This document shows positions 23,366-33,188 of a stretch of 64,000 bases of DNA, piece after piece. The notes beneath the pieces were generated by a model, which saw nothing but the letters and a program-made list of their open reading frames with translations, was not told the origin of the DNA and searched no databases. A program made the translations under genes and the position numbers. The stretch is from assembly GCF_002024165.1 (NCBI RefSeq), contig NZ_MWQN01000001.1:4257501-4321500 (forward strand), given 5' to 3'. The DNA is from Embleya scabrispora. GTDB taxonomy: Bacteria; Actinomycetota; Actinomycetes; Streptomycetales; Streptomycetaceae. The first letter of the stretch is position 1. Each line of letters starts with the position of its first letter.

Positions 23366-24025
23366 ATGACGAATCGGAATCCGCACCTGGTATGGGACTG
23401 GAACAGCACCCTGTTCCACGACTTGGACGCGATCATCGAGGCCACCAACGCCTCGTTCGCGCTGATCGGACTGCCGCCGATGACGCTGGAGCGTTATCGG
23501 GAGCTCTACTGCGTGCCGGTGCCGAAGTTCTACGAGAAGGTCGTCGGCCGGGTCCCGGACGCGGCCGAGTGGATCCGTCTCGACCAGGCCTTCCAGGAGG
23601 TCTACACCGTGCACAGCGCGCGCTGCGAGCTCGCCGTCGGCGCGGACGAGCTGCTGCACGCCTGGCAGCGCGAGGGCGGTACCCAGTCGCTGCTGTCGCT
23701 GACCGCGCACGAGGCGCTGATGCCGTTCGTGCGCCGGTTCGGGATCGAGGAGCGCTTCGTCCGCGTGGACGGGCGGGTGGGTCCGCCGGGCGGGGGCAAG
23801 GCCGAGCATCTGGTGCGGCACCTGGCCGCGCTGGAGCGGGACCCGGCCGACGTGGTGCTCATCGGCGACGCCGCCGACGACGCGGCGGCCGCGCTGCACG
23901 TGGGCGCGCGGGTGGTGCTGTACGCGGGCGGTTCGCACGCGCGGGCCGGCCTGGAGGGGGTCGGGGTGCCCGTGGTGGATTCGCTCGCCGAGGCGGTCGA
24001 GCTCGCGCGTACCTACGTGCGCTGA
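23366..24025 (+). CDS. HAD-superfamily hydrolase with DWNST motif I
   Basis: A 219-residue HAD protein, probably a small-molecule phosphatase. Motif I is VWDWNSTLFHD: the nucleophile Asp is kept but the usual second Asp (acid/base) is Asn. Motif II lies in LLSLTAHE, motif III is the conserved Lys near GGGKAEHL, and motif IV is VVLIGDAADD. The C1 cap includes FYEKVVGRVPD. From memory streptomycete relatives also have DWNGT, so Asn is a family trait rather than a lesion. ATG at 23366; an ATG/CACAAT arrangement just upstream allows a very short leader. The substrate is unknown. Confidence 0.86.
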   Translation: MTNRNPHLVWDWNSTLFHDLDAIIEATNASFALIGLPPMTLERYRELYCVPVPKFYEKVVGRVPDAAEWIRLDQAFQEVYTVHSARCELAVGADELLHAWQREGGTQSLLSLTAHEALMPFVRRFGIEERFVRVDGRVGPPGGGKAEHLVRHLAALERDPADVVLIGDAADDAAAALHVGARVVLYAGGSHARAGLEGVGVPVVDSLAEAVELARTYVR

Positions 24026-24069
24026 CCCCCTCGCGCATCGATTGTCCGGTTCGTGGGCATTGCGCACCC

Positions 24070-25698
24070 ATGGATGCTGTGACCCGGGTGCCCCGGCCGA
24101 GCAACGAACCCGTCCACGGCTACGCGCCGGGCAGCCCCGAGCGGGCCCGCCTGCGGGAGCGGCTCACCGCGTTGTCGGCCGCACCCGTGGACCTGCCGCA
24201 CACCATCGGCGGCGAACACCGGATGGGCGCGGGCAAGCGGGTGCAACTCGTCCAGCCGCATCGGCGCGCGGGCGAACTGGGCACCCTCGCCAACGCGACC
24301 CACGACGACGCGCGGGCGGCGCTGACCGCGGCGAAGGAGGCCGCGCCCCAGTGGCGCGCGCTCGACTTCGACGACCGGGCGGCGATCCTCCTCAAGGCGG
24401 CCGACCTGCTCGCCGGGCCGTGGCGCGAGACCATCGCCGCCGCGACCATGCTCGGTCAGGGCAAGACGGCGCAGCAGGCGGAGATCGACGCGCCGTGCGA
24501 ACTGATCGACTTCTGGCGGTTCAACGTCGATTTCGCCCGGCGGATCCTGGCCGAGCAGCCGATCAGTTCCCCCGGGGTGTGGAACCGGCTGGACCACCGG
24601 CCGCTGGAAGGCTTCGTGTACGCGGTCACCCCGTTCAACTTCACCGCCATCGCGGGCAACCTGCCGACCGCGCCCGCGCTGATGGGCAACGTGGTGTTGT
24701 GGAAGCCCTCGCCCACGCAGGCGCTGGCCGCGCACCACCTGATGCGGCTGTTGGAGGCGGCGGGTCTGCCGCCGGGGGTGATCAACCTGCTGCACGGCGA
24801 CGGTGTGGCGGTCTCCGACGTGGCGCTGGCCGACCCGGACTTCGCGGGGCTGCACTTCACCGGGTCGACGGCGACCTTCAAGCGCCTGTGGCGGGGCATC
24901 GCCGACAACCTCGACGCCTACCACGGCTACCCCAGGATCGTCGGCGAGACCGGCGGCAAGGACTTCGTGGTCGCGCATCCCAGCGCCGACCACGACGTGT
25001 TGCGCACGGTGCTGGTGCGCGGCGCGTTCGAGTACCAGGGCCAGAAGTGTTCGGCCGCCTCGCGCGCCTACATCCCGCGCTCGATCTGGGAGAGCGAGTT
25101 CCGGGACGCGTTCCTGGCCGAGGTGGACGGGTTGTCGATGGGCGACGTGACCGATCTGAGCCACTTCATGGGCGCGGTGATCGACGAGCGCGCGTTCGCC
25201 AAGCTCAAGGCGGCGATCGACCGGGCGCACGCCACCGACGGTCTGCGGGTGCTCGCGGGCGGGACCTACGACGACGCGGTGGGCTGGTTCGTGCGGCCCA
25301 CCGTGGTGCTCGCCGAGGATCCGTGGGACGAGGTGTTCACCACCGAGTACTTCGGGCCGTTCCTGGGCGTGCACGTGTACGAGGACCGCGACTGGGACAC
25401 GATGCTGCGGCAGATGGAGTCGGCCGCGCCGTACGCGCTCACCGGCTCGGTGATCGCCCGCGATCGGCGCGCGCTGGCGCAGGGCACCGACTTCCTGCGC
25501 TTCGCGGCGGGCAACTTCTACCTCAACGACAAGCCCACCGGCGCGGTGGTGGGGCAGCAGCCGTTCGGCGGCGCGCGGGCGTCCGGCACCAACGACAAGG
25601 CCGGCGCGATGCAGAACCTGATGCGCTGGACCAGCACCCGCACGATCAAGGAGACGTTCGACCCGCCGACCGACTACCGCTATCCGCACATGGGCTGA
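24070..25698 (+). CDS. pruA: L-glutamate gamma-semialdehyde (P5C) dehydrogenase
   Basis: A 542-residue aldehyde dehydrogenase oxidising glutamate-5-semialdehyde (from P5C, the product of proline dehydrogenase) to glutamate with NAD+. Key parts are the general-base Glu in VGETGGKDFVV, the catalytic Cys in GQKCSAASR, the cofactor motif FTGSTATFKRLW and the C-terminal PFGGARASGTNDKAG that marks this subfamily. ATG at 24070 lies 44 nt after the HAD gene. No proline dehydrogenase gene is nearby. The product glutamate is the substrate of the NAD-glutamate dehydrogenase just downstream. Confidence 0.95.
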   Translation: MDAVTRVPRPSNEPVHGYAPGSPERARLRERLTALSAAPVDLPHTIGGEHRMGAGKRVQLVQPHRRAGELGTLANATHDDARAALTAAKEAAPQWRALDFDDRAAILLKAADLLAGPWRETIAAATMLGQGKTAQQAEIDAPCELIDFWRFNVDFARRILAEQPISSPGVWNRLDHRPLEGFVYAVTPFNFTAIAGNLPTAPALMGNVVLWKPSPTQALAAHHLMRLLEAAGLPPGVINLLHGDGVAVSDVALADPDFAGLHFTGSTATFKRLWRGIADNLDAYHGYPRIVGETGGKDFVVAHPSADHDVLRTVLVRGAFEYQGQKCSAASRAYIPRSIWESEFRDAFLAEVDGLSMGDVTDLSHFMGAVIDERAFAKLKAAIDRAHATDGLRVLAGGTYDDAVGWFVRPTVVLAEDPWDEVFTTEYFGPFLGVHVYEDRDWDTMLRQMESAAPYALTGSVIARDRRALAQGTDFLRFAAGNFYLNDKPTGAVVGQQPFGGARASGTNDKAGAMQNLMRWTSTRTIKETFDPPTDYRYPHMG

Positions 25699-25708
25699 GC
25701 GGTCGGGC

Positions 25709-26272
25709 TCAGGCCGGTGCCTTGGCGCGCAGGACCTGGACGAACTCGCGCATCCAGGCCGGGTGGTCGACCCAGCCGCGGGCGGAGACCAGGGTGCCGT
25801 CGACCACCGCCTCGCCGTCCACCCAGGTGGCGCCCGCCGCCCGTACGTCGGGCGCGATCGCCGGGTAGGCGGCGGTGCGGCGCCCGTTCAGCACCCCCGC
25901 GGCGGCGCTGACCAGCGGGCCGTGGCAGATCTGCGCGACCGGCTTCTCGGCCGTGAAGAAGTGCCGCACGATGCGCTGCACCACCGGGTTGTTGCGCAGG
26001 TACTCCGGAGCCCGGCCGCCCGGCAGCACCAGCGCCACGTAGTTCTCCGGCCGCACCTCCACGAAGGCGAAGTCGGCCGGCCACGTGTAGCCGGGCTTCT
26101 CGGTGAACGTGTCGTAGCCGTCGACGAAGTCGTGCACGACGAAGTTGAGCTTCTTGCGCGAGGGCCCGGCCACGTGTACGTCGTAGCCCTCCTCGCGCAG
26201 CCGCTGGTACGGGTAGAGCACCTCGAGCGATTCCGCCGCGTCGCCCGTGATCAACAGCACCTTCTTGGCCAT
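25709..26272 (-). CDS. DJ-1/PfpI-family protein
   Basis: A 187-residue class-I glutamine amidotransferase-like protein of the DJ-1/PfpI family. The nucleophile elbow is AQICHGPL with Cys before His, and the family glycine-rich strand is ALVLPGGRAPEYLR with an acidic residue nearby. Members act as deglycases, chaperones or proteases; sequence alone does not say which. ATG at 26272 follows GGGGAGA on the coding strand. Convergent with pruA (10 nt apart) and divergent from the glutamate dehydrogenase gene. Confidence 0.88.
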   Translation of the reverse strand: MAKKVLLITGDAAESLEVLYPYQRLREEGYDVHVAGPSRKKLNFVVHDFVDGYDTFTEKPGYTWPADFAFVEVRPENYVALVLPGGRAPEYLRNNPVVQRIVRHFFTAEKPVAQICHGPLVSAAAGVLNGRRTAAYPAIAPDVRAAGATWVDGEAVVDGTLVSARGWVDHPAWMREFVQVLRAKAPA

Positions 26273-26673
26273 GACGATCGTCTCCCCACCGAGTTCGTCC
26301 GCCCGCGTTGCGTCGTTGCTCCCGCACCCAAGGTGCCCCGAGCGTCCGTCCCGGGGCAATGGGCAATCGCCGGCGCTTCGGAACCCGGGGGCTCAGGGCG
26401 AGAGTGCTACGGGGTGTCCGGGCATAACCGAAAATTACTTACAGGGTGATCCGAGATCCCCTCTCGGCGGCCGAGGACCACGCGAGTAGCCTGACGATGC
26501 GGCGACGCCGTGCGGGTCGCGGGCCGAGACGACGGAGTCCCGGAACCACCACCGACGCGCCGACGTCGCCTGAAACAGGTACTCGCGACAAAGCGGGTAC
26601 CGGCAGTACACGGCCGGGCACGCCCGGGGACGGCAATGGTCACGCAACGGCGCGCGACAGGAGCGGCAGCATC
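26273..26673. other. Divergent intergenic region before the glutamate dehydrogenase gene
   Basis: About 400 bp between two divergent genes, so it should hold both promoters. An A/T-richer patch (26425-26450, AACCGAAAATTACTTACAGG) stands out in the high-GC background and is a likely site of regulation. An in-frame extension of the gdh frame to 26446 exists but is R/P-rich and unlikely to be translated. Confidence 0.45.
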
Positions 26674-29600
26674 ATGCAGAGCAAGCTGGACGAGGCGAAG
26701 GCGGAGCTTCTCGCCCGAGCGGCGGACGCGGCACGGGCGGCATCGTCACAGCACGGAGGCGGCGGGCCCGAGGGCCCGAACCGGGTGGACCTCGATGTCC
26801 TCCTGTCCCGCTATTACCGGCACACCGCACCCGACGACCTGATCGACCGCGACCCGGTCGACGTATACGGTGCGGCGATCTCGCACTGTCGACTCGCGGC
26901 GGAGCGCCCCCAGGGCACCGCACGGGTCCGGGCGTACACACCCACGGTGGAGGAGAACGGGTGGGCGTCGGGGCACACCGTGGTCGAGGTGGTCACCGAC
27001 GACATGCCCTTCCTGGTGGACTCGGTCACCAACGAACTCTCCCGCCAGGAACGCAGCATCCACGTGGTGATCCACCCCCAGTTGATCGTCAGGCGCACCA
27101 TCGCCGGCGAACTGTTGGAGATCGTGGACACCACCGACGCACACGGTGTGCCCGAGGACGCGCTCGTCGAGTCCTGGATGCACATCGAGATCGACCGCGA
27201 AACCGACCGCGAGGACCTGCGCGCGGTGGAGAGCGGGTTGCAGCGGATCGTCAGCGACGTGCGCGAGGTGGTCGAGGACTGGGCCAAGATGCGCGACACG
27301 TCGCTGCGGCTGGCCGACGAACTCGCCAACGACCCGCCGGCGACGCTGCCGGAGGAGGAGATCGGCGAGGCGTGGGAGCTGCTGCGCTGGCTCTCCGAGG
27401 ACCACTTCACCTTCCTGGGATACCGCGAATACGACCTGGTCTGCGAAAACGACGAGGACGTGCTGCGCGCGGTGCCCGGCACCGGGCTCGGCATCCTGCG
27501 CGCCGACCAGGACCTGTCGGCGTCCTTCAGCCGACTGTCCACCCGGGCCCGGGCCAAGGCCCGGGAGAAACAGTTGCTGATCCTGACCAAGGCCAACTCG
27601 CGGGCCACCGTGCACCGCTCGGCCTACCTCGACTACATCGGCGTGAAGAAGTTCGACGCGGCCGGCAACGTGATCGGCGAGCGGCGCTTCCTGGGGCTGT
27701 TCAGCTCCGCCGCCTACACCGACAGCGTGCAGCGCATCCCCGTGGTGCGCCGCAAGGTGCACGCGGTGCTGGACAAGGCCGGCTTCCCGCCGGTCAGCCA
27801 CGACGGCCGGGACCTGCTGCAGATCCTGGAGACGTACCCGCGCGACGACCTGTTCCAGATCGCCGTCGACGAACTGCACGACATCGTGATCAGCGTGCTC
27901 TACCTCCAGGAGCGGCGCCGGTTGCGGCTGTTCCTGCGCAAGGACGAGTACGGCCGGTTCTACTCGGCCCTGGTCTACCTGCCGCGCGACCGGTACACCA
28001 CCGAGATCCGGCTCAAGATGCAGGACATCCTGCTCGCCGAGCTGGCCGGCTCCGTCGTCGACTACACCGCGCGCAACACCGAGTCCGTGCTCGCCCGCCT
28101 GCACTTCACCGTGCGCGTGCCCACCGGCGCCGAACTCGGCGACCCGGACGTGGACTACATCGAGCGCCTGCTCTCCGAGGCCACCCGCTCCTGGATCGAC
28201 GACTTCGGCGAGGCCCTCGTCGCCGAATGCGGCGAGGAGAGCGCGTCCGAACTGTCCCGCCGCTACGCGCACGCGTTCGGCGAGGGGTACAAGTCGGACT
28301 TCCCGCCCCGGACCGCGGTCGCCGACCTCAAGCGGGTCGAGGAACTGACCCCCGAGGCGGACTTCACGCTCCACCTGTACGAGCCGATAGGAGCACTGCC
28401 GGGCGAGCGGCGCTTCAAGATCTACCGCATCGGCGACTACGTCTCGCTGTCCGAGGTGTTGCCGATCCTGCAGCGGATGGGTCTGGAGGTCGTCGACGAG
28501 CGGCCCTACGAACTGCACCGCGCCGACGGCACCGTGGCGTGGGTGTACGACTTCGGTCTGCGCTACGACGCCTCGGCGATGTACGGGCAGCCCGAGGACG
28601 TCAAGGAGCTGTTCCAGGACGCGTTCTCGGCGACCTGGACCGGGCGCGCGGAGAACGACGGGTTCAACGCGCTGGTCTTCCGGGCCGGGCTGACCTGGCG
28701 CCAGGCGATGGTGCTGCGCGCCTACGCCAAGTACCAGCGGCAGGCCGGGGTCACGTTCGGGCAGGACTACATCGAGGGCGTCCTCGTCTCCAACCCGCAC
28801 ACCACCCGACTCCTGGTGAACCTGTTCGAGGCCCGCTTCTCGCCCGGCCACCAGCAGGCCGGCACCGAGTTGGTGGACGGCATCGTGGAGGCCATCGAGG
28901 GTGCGCTCGACCAGGTCGCCAGCCTGGACGAGGACCGCATCCTGCGTTCCTTCCTGGCGATGATCAAGGCCACCTTGCGGACCAACTTCTTCCAGCACCG
29001 CGAGGACGGCGAGGCGCACGACTACCTCTCGCTGAAGTTCGACCCGCAGGAGATCCCGGACCTGCCGGCGCCGCGGCCCCGGTTCGAGATCTTCGTCTAC
29101 TCGCCCCGGGTCGAGGGCGTGCACCTGCGCTTCGGCGCGGTCGCGCGCGGCGGGCTGCGCTGGTCCGACCGGCGCGAGGACTTCCGCACCGAGATCCTGG
29201 GCCTGGTCAAGGCGCAGATGGTCAAGAACACGGTGATCGTGCCGGTCGGCGCCAAGGGCGGATTCGTCTGCAAGCAACTGCCCGACCCGAGCGACCGCGA
29301 GGCCTGGCTGGCCGAGGGCGTCGCCTGCTACCGCACCTTCATCGGCGCCCTGCTCGACATCACCGACAACCTCGTCGACGGCGAGGTCGTGCCGCCGGCC
29401 GACGTGGTGCGCCACGACGGCGACGACACCTACCTGGTGGTGGCCGCCGACAAGGGCACCGCGACGTTCTCCGACATCGCCAACGCGGTGGCCGAGTCGT
29501 ACGGGTTCTGGCTCGGCGACGCGTTCGCCTCCGGCGGCTCGGCCGGCTACGACCACAAGGGCATGGGCATCACCGCCCGCGGCGCGTGGGAGTCGGTCAA

Positions 29601-31557
29601 GCGGCACTTCCGCGAGCTGGGCCACGACACGCAGACCGAGGACTTCACCGTCGTCGGCATCGGCGACATGTCCGGCGACGTGTTCGGCAACGGCATGCTG
29701 CTCTCCGAGCACATCCGGCTGATCGCCGCGTTCGACCACCGGCACATCTTCCTGGACCCGAACCCGGAGGCGGCGGCCTCCTTCGCCGAGCGCCGCCGGT
29801 TGTTCGACCTGCCGCGCAGCTCGTGGGCGGACTACGACACGAGCCTGATCTCGGCCGGCGGCGGTGTGTACCCGCGCACCGCGAAGTCGGTGCCGATCAG
29901 CGCGCAGGTGCGCCAGGCCCTCGGACTGCGCGACGGGCTCGTCCGGCTCACCCCGGCCGAACTGATGAAGGCGATCCTGCAGGCCCCCGCGGACCTGTTC
30001 TGGAACGGCGGCATCGGCACCTACATCAAGTCGAGCGGCGAGTCGCACGCCGACGTCGGCGACAAGGCCAACGACGCCATCCGGGTCAACGGCGCCGACC
30101 TGCGGGTCAAGGTCGTCGGCGAGGGCGGCAACCTGGGCTGCACCCAGCTGGGCCGGGTCGAGTTCGCGCTCGCGGGCGGGCGGATCAACACCGACGCGAT
30201 CGACAACTCGGCGGGCGTGGACACCTCGGACCACGAGGTGAACATCAAGATCCTGCTCAACCAGGTCACCGCGGCCGGCGACATGACCGGCAAGCAGCGC
30301 AACCAACTGCTCGCGCAGATGACCGACGAGGTCGGCCGGCTGGTCCTGGCCGCCAACTACGGCCAGAACTGGGCGCTGGCCAACGCGGTGGCACAGGCGT
30401 CCAGCCTGCTGCACGTGCACATGCGCTACATGCGCCGGATGGTCCGCGACGGGCACCTCGACCGGGAGATCGAGTTCCTGCCGACGGATCGTCAACTGCG
30501 CGAGCGGCAACAGAACGGGCAGGCGCTGACCCAGCCCGAACTGGCCGTGCTCCTGGCCTACACGAAGATCGTGATGGCCCAGGACCTGATCGCCTCCGAC
30601 CTGCCCGACGACCCGTTCCTGGCCCGGGAGTTGTACCGCTACTTCCCGAGCGCGCTGCGGGCGCGGTTCGTCGAGCAGATGGACCGGCACCCGCTGCGCC
30701 GGGACATCATCACCACCGTCGTGGTGAACGAGGTGGTCAACCTCGCGGGCATCACGTTCATGTTCCGCATGCGCGAGGAGACCGGCGCCTCGGCGGAGGA
30801 GGTTGCCCGGGCGCACATCACCGCGCGCGAGATCTTCGGCGCGGACCGGATCATGGGCGCCATCGCGGCATTGGACAACAAGGTCCCGGCCGAGATGCAG
30901 ACCACCCTGCGGCTGCACAGCCGGCGGCTGATCGAGCGGGCCACCCGCTGGTTCCTGGGCAGCCGGCGCGAGATCGACATCGCCGCGCAGGTGGAGCTGT
31001 TCCGCGACGGCGTGGCCGAGGTGATCGCACACCTGCCCAAGGTGCTGCGCGGCTCGGACCTGGCCTGGATGGACGGGCTGTACGAGCAGTTCACCGCGGC
31101 GGGCGTGCCCACCGAACTGGCCACCGCGGTGGCCGGGATGTCCTCGGCGTACGCGGCCCTGGACATCGTCGAGGTGGCGACCGAATCCGATCGCGGCGTG
31201 GTCGACGTCGCCCAGGTGTACTTCGACATCGCCGACCGGCTGCCGATCGCGCACCTGCTCGACCGCATCATCGAACTGCCGCGCAGCGACCGGTGGAAGT
31301 CGATGGCGCGGGCCTCGCTGCGCGAGGACCTGTACGCGGCGCAGGCCGGGCTCACCGCCGACGTGCTCGCCTCCGGCGAGCCGGAGGACACCCCGGAGCT
31401 GCGGTTCAAGGCGTGGGAGCACAAGAACGCGCCGGTCCTGGTGCGGGCGCGGTCCACGCTGGAGGAGTTGCAGGAGGCGGAGAGCTACGACCTGGCGACG
31501 CTGTCGGTCGCCATGCGGGTGATCCGTACGCTGCTGCGCACGGGCGCCAAGAGCTGA
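26674..31557 (+). CDS. gdhB: NAD-specific glutamate dehydrogenase, large (L_180) type
   Basis: A 1627-residue NAD-glutamate dehydrogenase of the 180-kDa class first described from Streptomyces clavuligerus. It deaminates glutamate to 2-oxoglutarate and ammonia. Long N-terminal ACT-like regulatory segments occupy roughly residues 40-700. The catalytic domain is central: RGGLRWSDRREDFRTE, QMVKNTVIVPVGAKGGFVCK (substrate-binding lysines), then the Rossmann part with GGGVYPRTAKSVP and GGNLGCTQLGR. A C-terminal helical domain follows. ATG at 26674 has AGGAG (26659-26663) 10 nt upstream. A terminator follows the stop codon. Length matches the class. Confidence 0.97.
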   Translation: MQSKLDEAKAELLARAADAARAASSQHGGGGPEGPNRVDLDVLLSRYYRHTAPDDLIDRDPVDVYGAAISHCRLAAERPQGTARVRAYTPTVEENGWASGHTVVEVVTDDMPFLVDSVTNELSRQERSIHVVIHPQLIVRRTIAGELLEIVDTTDAHGVPEDALVESWMHIEIDRETDREDLRAVESGLQRIVSDVREVVEDWAKMRDTSLRLADELANDPPATLPEEEIGEAWELLRWLSEDHFTFLGYREYDLVCENDEDVLRAVPGTGLGILRADQDLSASFSRLSTRARAKAREKQLLILTKANSRATVHRSAYLDYIGVKKFDAAGNVIGERRFLGLFSSAAYTDSVQRIPVVRRKVHAVLDKAGFPPVSHDGRDLLQILETYPRDDLFQIAVDELHDIVISVLYLQERRRLRLFLRKDEYGRFYSALVYLPRDRYTTEIRLKMQDILLAELAGSVVDYTARNTESVLARLHFTVRVPTGAELGDPDVDYIERLLSEATRSWIDDFGEALVAECGEESASELSRRYAHAFGEGYKSDFPPRTAVADLKRVEELTPEADFTLHLYEPIGALPGERRFKIYRIGDYVSLSEVLPILQRMGLEVVDERPYELHRADGTVAWVYDFGLRYDASAMYGQPEDVKELFQDAFSATWTGRAENDGFNALVFRAGLTWRQAMVLRAYAKYQRQAGVTFGQDYIEGVLVSNPHTTRLLVNLFEARFSPGHQQAGTELVDGIVEAIEGALDQVASLDEDRILRSFLAMIKATLRTNFFQHREDGEAHDYLSLKFDPQEIPDLPAPRPRFEIFVYSPRVEGVHLRFGAVARGGLRWSDRREDFRTEILGLVKAQMVKNTVIVPVGAKGGFVCKQLPDPSDREAWLAEGVACYRTFIGALLDITDNLVDGEVVPPADVVRHDGDDTYLVVAADKGTATFSDIANAVAESYGFWLGDAFASGGSAGYDHKGMGITARGAWESVKRHFRELGHDTQTEDFTVVGIGDMSGDVFGNGMLLSEHIRLIAAFDHRHIFLDPNPEAAASFAERRRLFDLPRSSWADYDTSLISAGGGVYPRTAKSVPISAQVRQALGLRDGLVRLTPAELMKAILQAPADLFWNGGIGTYIKSSGESHADVGDKANDAIRVNGADLRVKVVGEGGNLGCTQLGRVEFALAGGRINTDAIDNSAGVDTSDHEVNIKILLNQVTAAGDMTGKQRNQLLAQMTDEVGRLVLAANYGQNWALANAVAQASSLLHVHMRYMRRMVRDGHLDREIEFLPTDRQLRERQQNGQALTQPELAVLLAYTKIVMAQDLIASDLPDDPFLARELYRYFPSALRARFVEQMDRHPLRRDIITTVVVNEVVNLAGITFMFRMREETGASAEEVARAHITAREIFGADRIMGAIAALDNKVPAEMQTTLRLHSRRLIERATRWFLGSRREIDIAAQVELFRDGVAEVIAHLPKVLRGSDLAWMDGLYEQFTAAGVPTELATAVAGMSSAYAALDIVEVATESDRGVVDVAQVYFDIADRLPIAHLLDRIIELPRSDRWKSMARASLREDLYAAQAGLTADVLASGEPEDTPELRFKAWEHKNAPVLVRARSTLEELQEAESYDLATLSVAMRVIRTLLRTGAKS

Positions 31558-31570
31558 TCGACGCGAACGA

Positions 31571-31610
31571 CCGCCGGCCCGGAACCCCCAGGGGTTCCGG
31601 GCCGGCGGCC
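31571..31610 (+). terminator. Terminator after glutamate dehydrogenase gene
   Basis: Long near-perfect hairpin GCCGGCCCGGAACCCC / GGGGTTCCGGGCCGGC, 14 nt past the stop. It lies between convergent genes, so it probably acts in both directions. Confidence 0.9.
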
Positions 31611-31635
31611 TGCGGTGCGGTGTTCCGCGCGTCTT

Positions 31636-32061
31636 CTACGGTTCGAGCATGAGCAGTTCGTGTCGGCTGCGCTCGCGCACGGCCCACCAGCACGGCAGGT
31701 AGACCACCGCCGGCACCCCGGCCACCAGGATCGACCACGTCGGACAGGCCATCAGTATCGCCACCAGCGCGACGAACACGTGGATCAGGCCCACCGCGGC
31801 CGCGCGTCCCAGCGCGCCGGTGCCGCGCCGCAGCGCGTCGCGCACCCCGACCACGCCGAAACCGCACATCACGGCGATGCCCGCGCACAACACCGACGCG
31901 ATCAGCAGCAGATCACCGAGCCCCTCCAGGCTCTTGCGGTCGTCGCGCACCGCGAACGACATCACCGCCAAGGTGCCCGCGCCCGCGCTCATCAGCAGTG
32001 TCTCGACGGCCAACGCGATCAGCAGCGTGCGGAGAAAACCGATCCGACGACTTCCCCTCAT
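31636..32061 (-). CDS. Small hypothetical membrane protein
   Basis: A 141-residue protein with four hydrophobic segments: FLRTLLIALAVETLLMSAG, LGDLLLIASVLCAGIAVMCG, AAAVGLIHVFVALVAILMAC and SILVAGVPAVVYLPCW. Short charged loops separate them, so it should be an integral membrane protein with both ends inside. No family motif is recognised. ATG at 32061 is preceded on the coding strand by GGGGG about 3-8 nt upstream. The long open frame that continues upstream into the ABC operon is a shadow. Convergent with the glutamate dehydrogenase gene. Confidence 0.78.
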   Translation of the reverse strand: MRGSRRIGFLRTLLIALAVETLLMSAGAGTLAVMSFAVRDDRKSLEGLGDLLLIASVLCAGIAVMCGFGVVGVRDALRRGTGALGRAAAVGLIHVFVALVAILMACPTWSILVAGVPAVVYLPCWWAVRERSRHELLMLEP

Positions 32062-32270
32062 TGTTCCCCCGAAATGACGTTTGCCCCCCGTTTGATGCGC
32101 CCCCGAACCGGTTTCGCAACAGGGGTGGCACCCTACGCCTTCGGACGATGCCACACGGAATCGCGTTCCCGACGGCGGTATCCGTAACGAGTCCGGCACG
32201 AAACGCCGAGGCCGCGAGGCGGTTGCCCGGATGTTCCCGGACCGCCCCGCGGCCGTTGCCCACCGGTCGA

Positions 32271-33188
32271 CTACTTCACGGCGCCCGCCATCACGCCCTG
32301 CACGAAGTAGCGCTGGAAGCCGAAGAACACGAGCACCGGGACGATCAGCGACAGGAACGCTCCGGGGGCCAGCACGTCGATGTTGGCGCCGAACGCCCGG
32401 GACTGCGACTGCAGGGCCACCGTCAGCGGCGCCGATTCGGTGTCCGCGTAGATCAGCGCGATCAGCATGTCGTTCCACACCCACAGGAACTGGAAGATGC
32501 CGAGCGAGGCGATCGCGGGCAGCCCCAGCGGCAGGATGACCCGGAAGAAGATGGTCAGGTCCGTACCGCCGTCCATCCGCGCGGCCTCCAGCAGATCGCG
32601 GGGGATGCCCGCGAAGTAGTTGCGGAGCAGGAACACCGCGAACGGCAGGCCGAACGCGACGTGGAAGAGCACCACGCCGGTGATCGTGCCGAACAGACCG
32701 GTGTCCCCGTACAACTTCGAGATCGGGATCAGCGCCACCTGCACCGGCACCACGAGCAGCCCGACCACGACCAGGAACAGCCAGTCCCGACCGGGGAATT
32801 CCAGCCAGGCGAAGGCGTAGGCGGCGAGCGAGCCGATCAGGATCACCAGGAGCGTGCTGGGCACGGTGATCCAGATCGTGTTGAAGAACGCCCGGGTCAT
32901 GTCCTTGTTGTCGAGCAGCTTGTCGTAGTTCGAGAAGGTCAGGTCGCTTGGCTTGCCGAGCACCTTCCACCAGCCGGACTTGCTCATCTCCTGCGGATCG
33001 CGCAGCGAGGACACCAGCAGGCCGAACGTGGGCATCAGCCAGAACAGCGCGATCAGCGCCAGCAGGACCGCCGCCAGGCCGCCGCCGGTGCGGCCGACGA
33101 TCCGCGAGGCGAGGCCGCGCTTGATCCCCATCTCCGGTCGTGGCGGCGGGGAGGGCTTCGTCAGGTCGGGGGCCGCGGGCGCGCTCAC
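32271..33188 (-). CDS. Carbohydrate ABC transporter permease (MalG type)
   Basis: A 305-residue inner-membrane subunit of a carbohydrate importer. It has six predicted helices, starting with LAAVLLALIALFWLMPTFGL, and the permease EAA loop EAARMDGGTDLTIFFRVILP that contacts the ATPase. GTG at 33188 overlaps the upstream permease stop by 4 nt (GTGA). Last gene of the operon ATPase - binding protein - MalF-type permease - MalG-type permease. The product ends GVMAGAVK, the usual end of MalG-like subunits. Confidence 0.94.
   Translation of the reverse strand: MSAPAAPDLTKPSPPPRPEMGIKRGLASRIVGRTGGGLAAVLLALIALFWLMPTFGLLVSSLRDPQEMSKSGWWKVLGKPSDLTFSNYDKLLDNKDMTRAFFNTIWITVPSTLLVILIGSLAAYAFAWLEFPGRDWLFLVVVGLLVVPVQVALIPISKLYGDTGLFGTITGVVLFHVAFGLPFAVFLLRNYFAGIPRDLLEAARMDGGTDLTIFFRVILPLGLPAIASLGIFQFLWVWNDMLIALIYADTESAPLTVALQSQSRAFGANIDVLAPGAFLSLIVPVLVFFGFQRYFVQGVMAGAVK

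Noticed and set aside
26746-31422. Minus-strand frame of 1558 residues antisense to the glutamate dehydrogenase gene
   Set aside because: It is rich in V, L, H, Q and D as typical antisense shadows are, and the sense frame is a full-length known enzyme.
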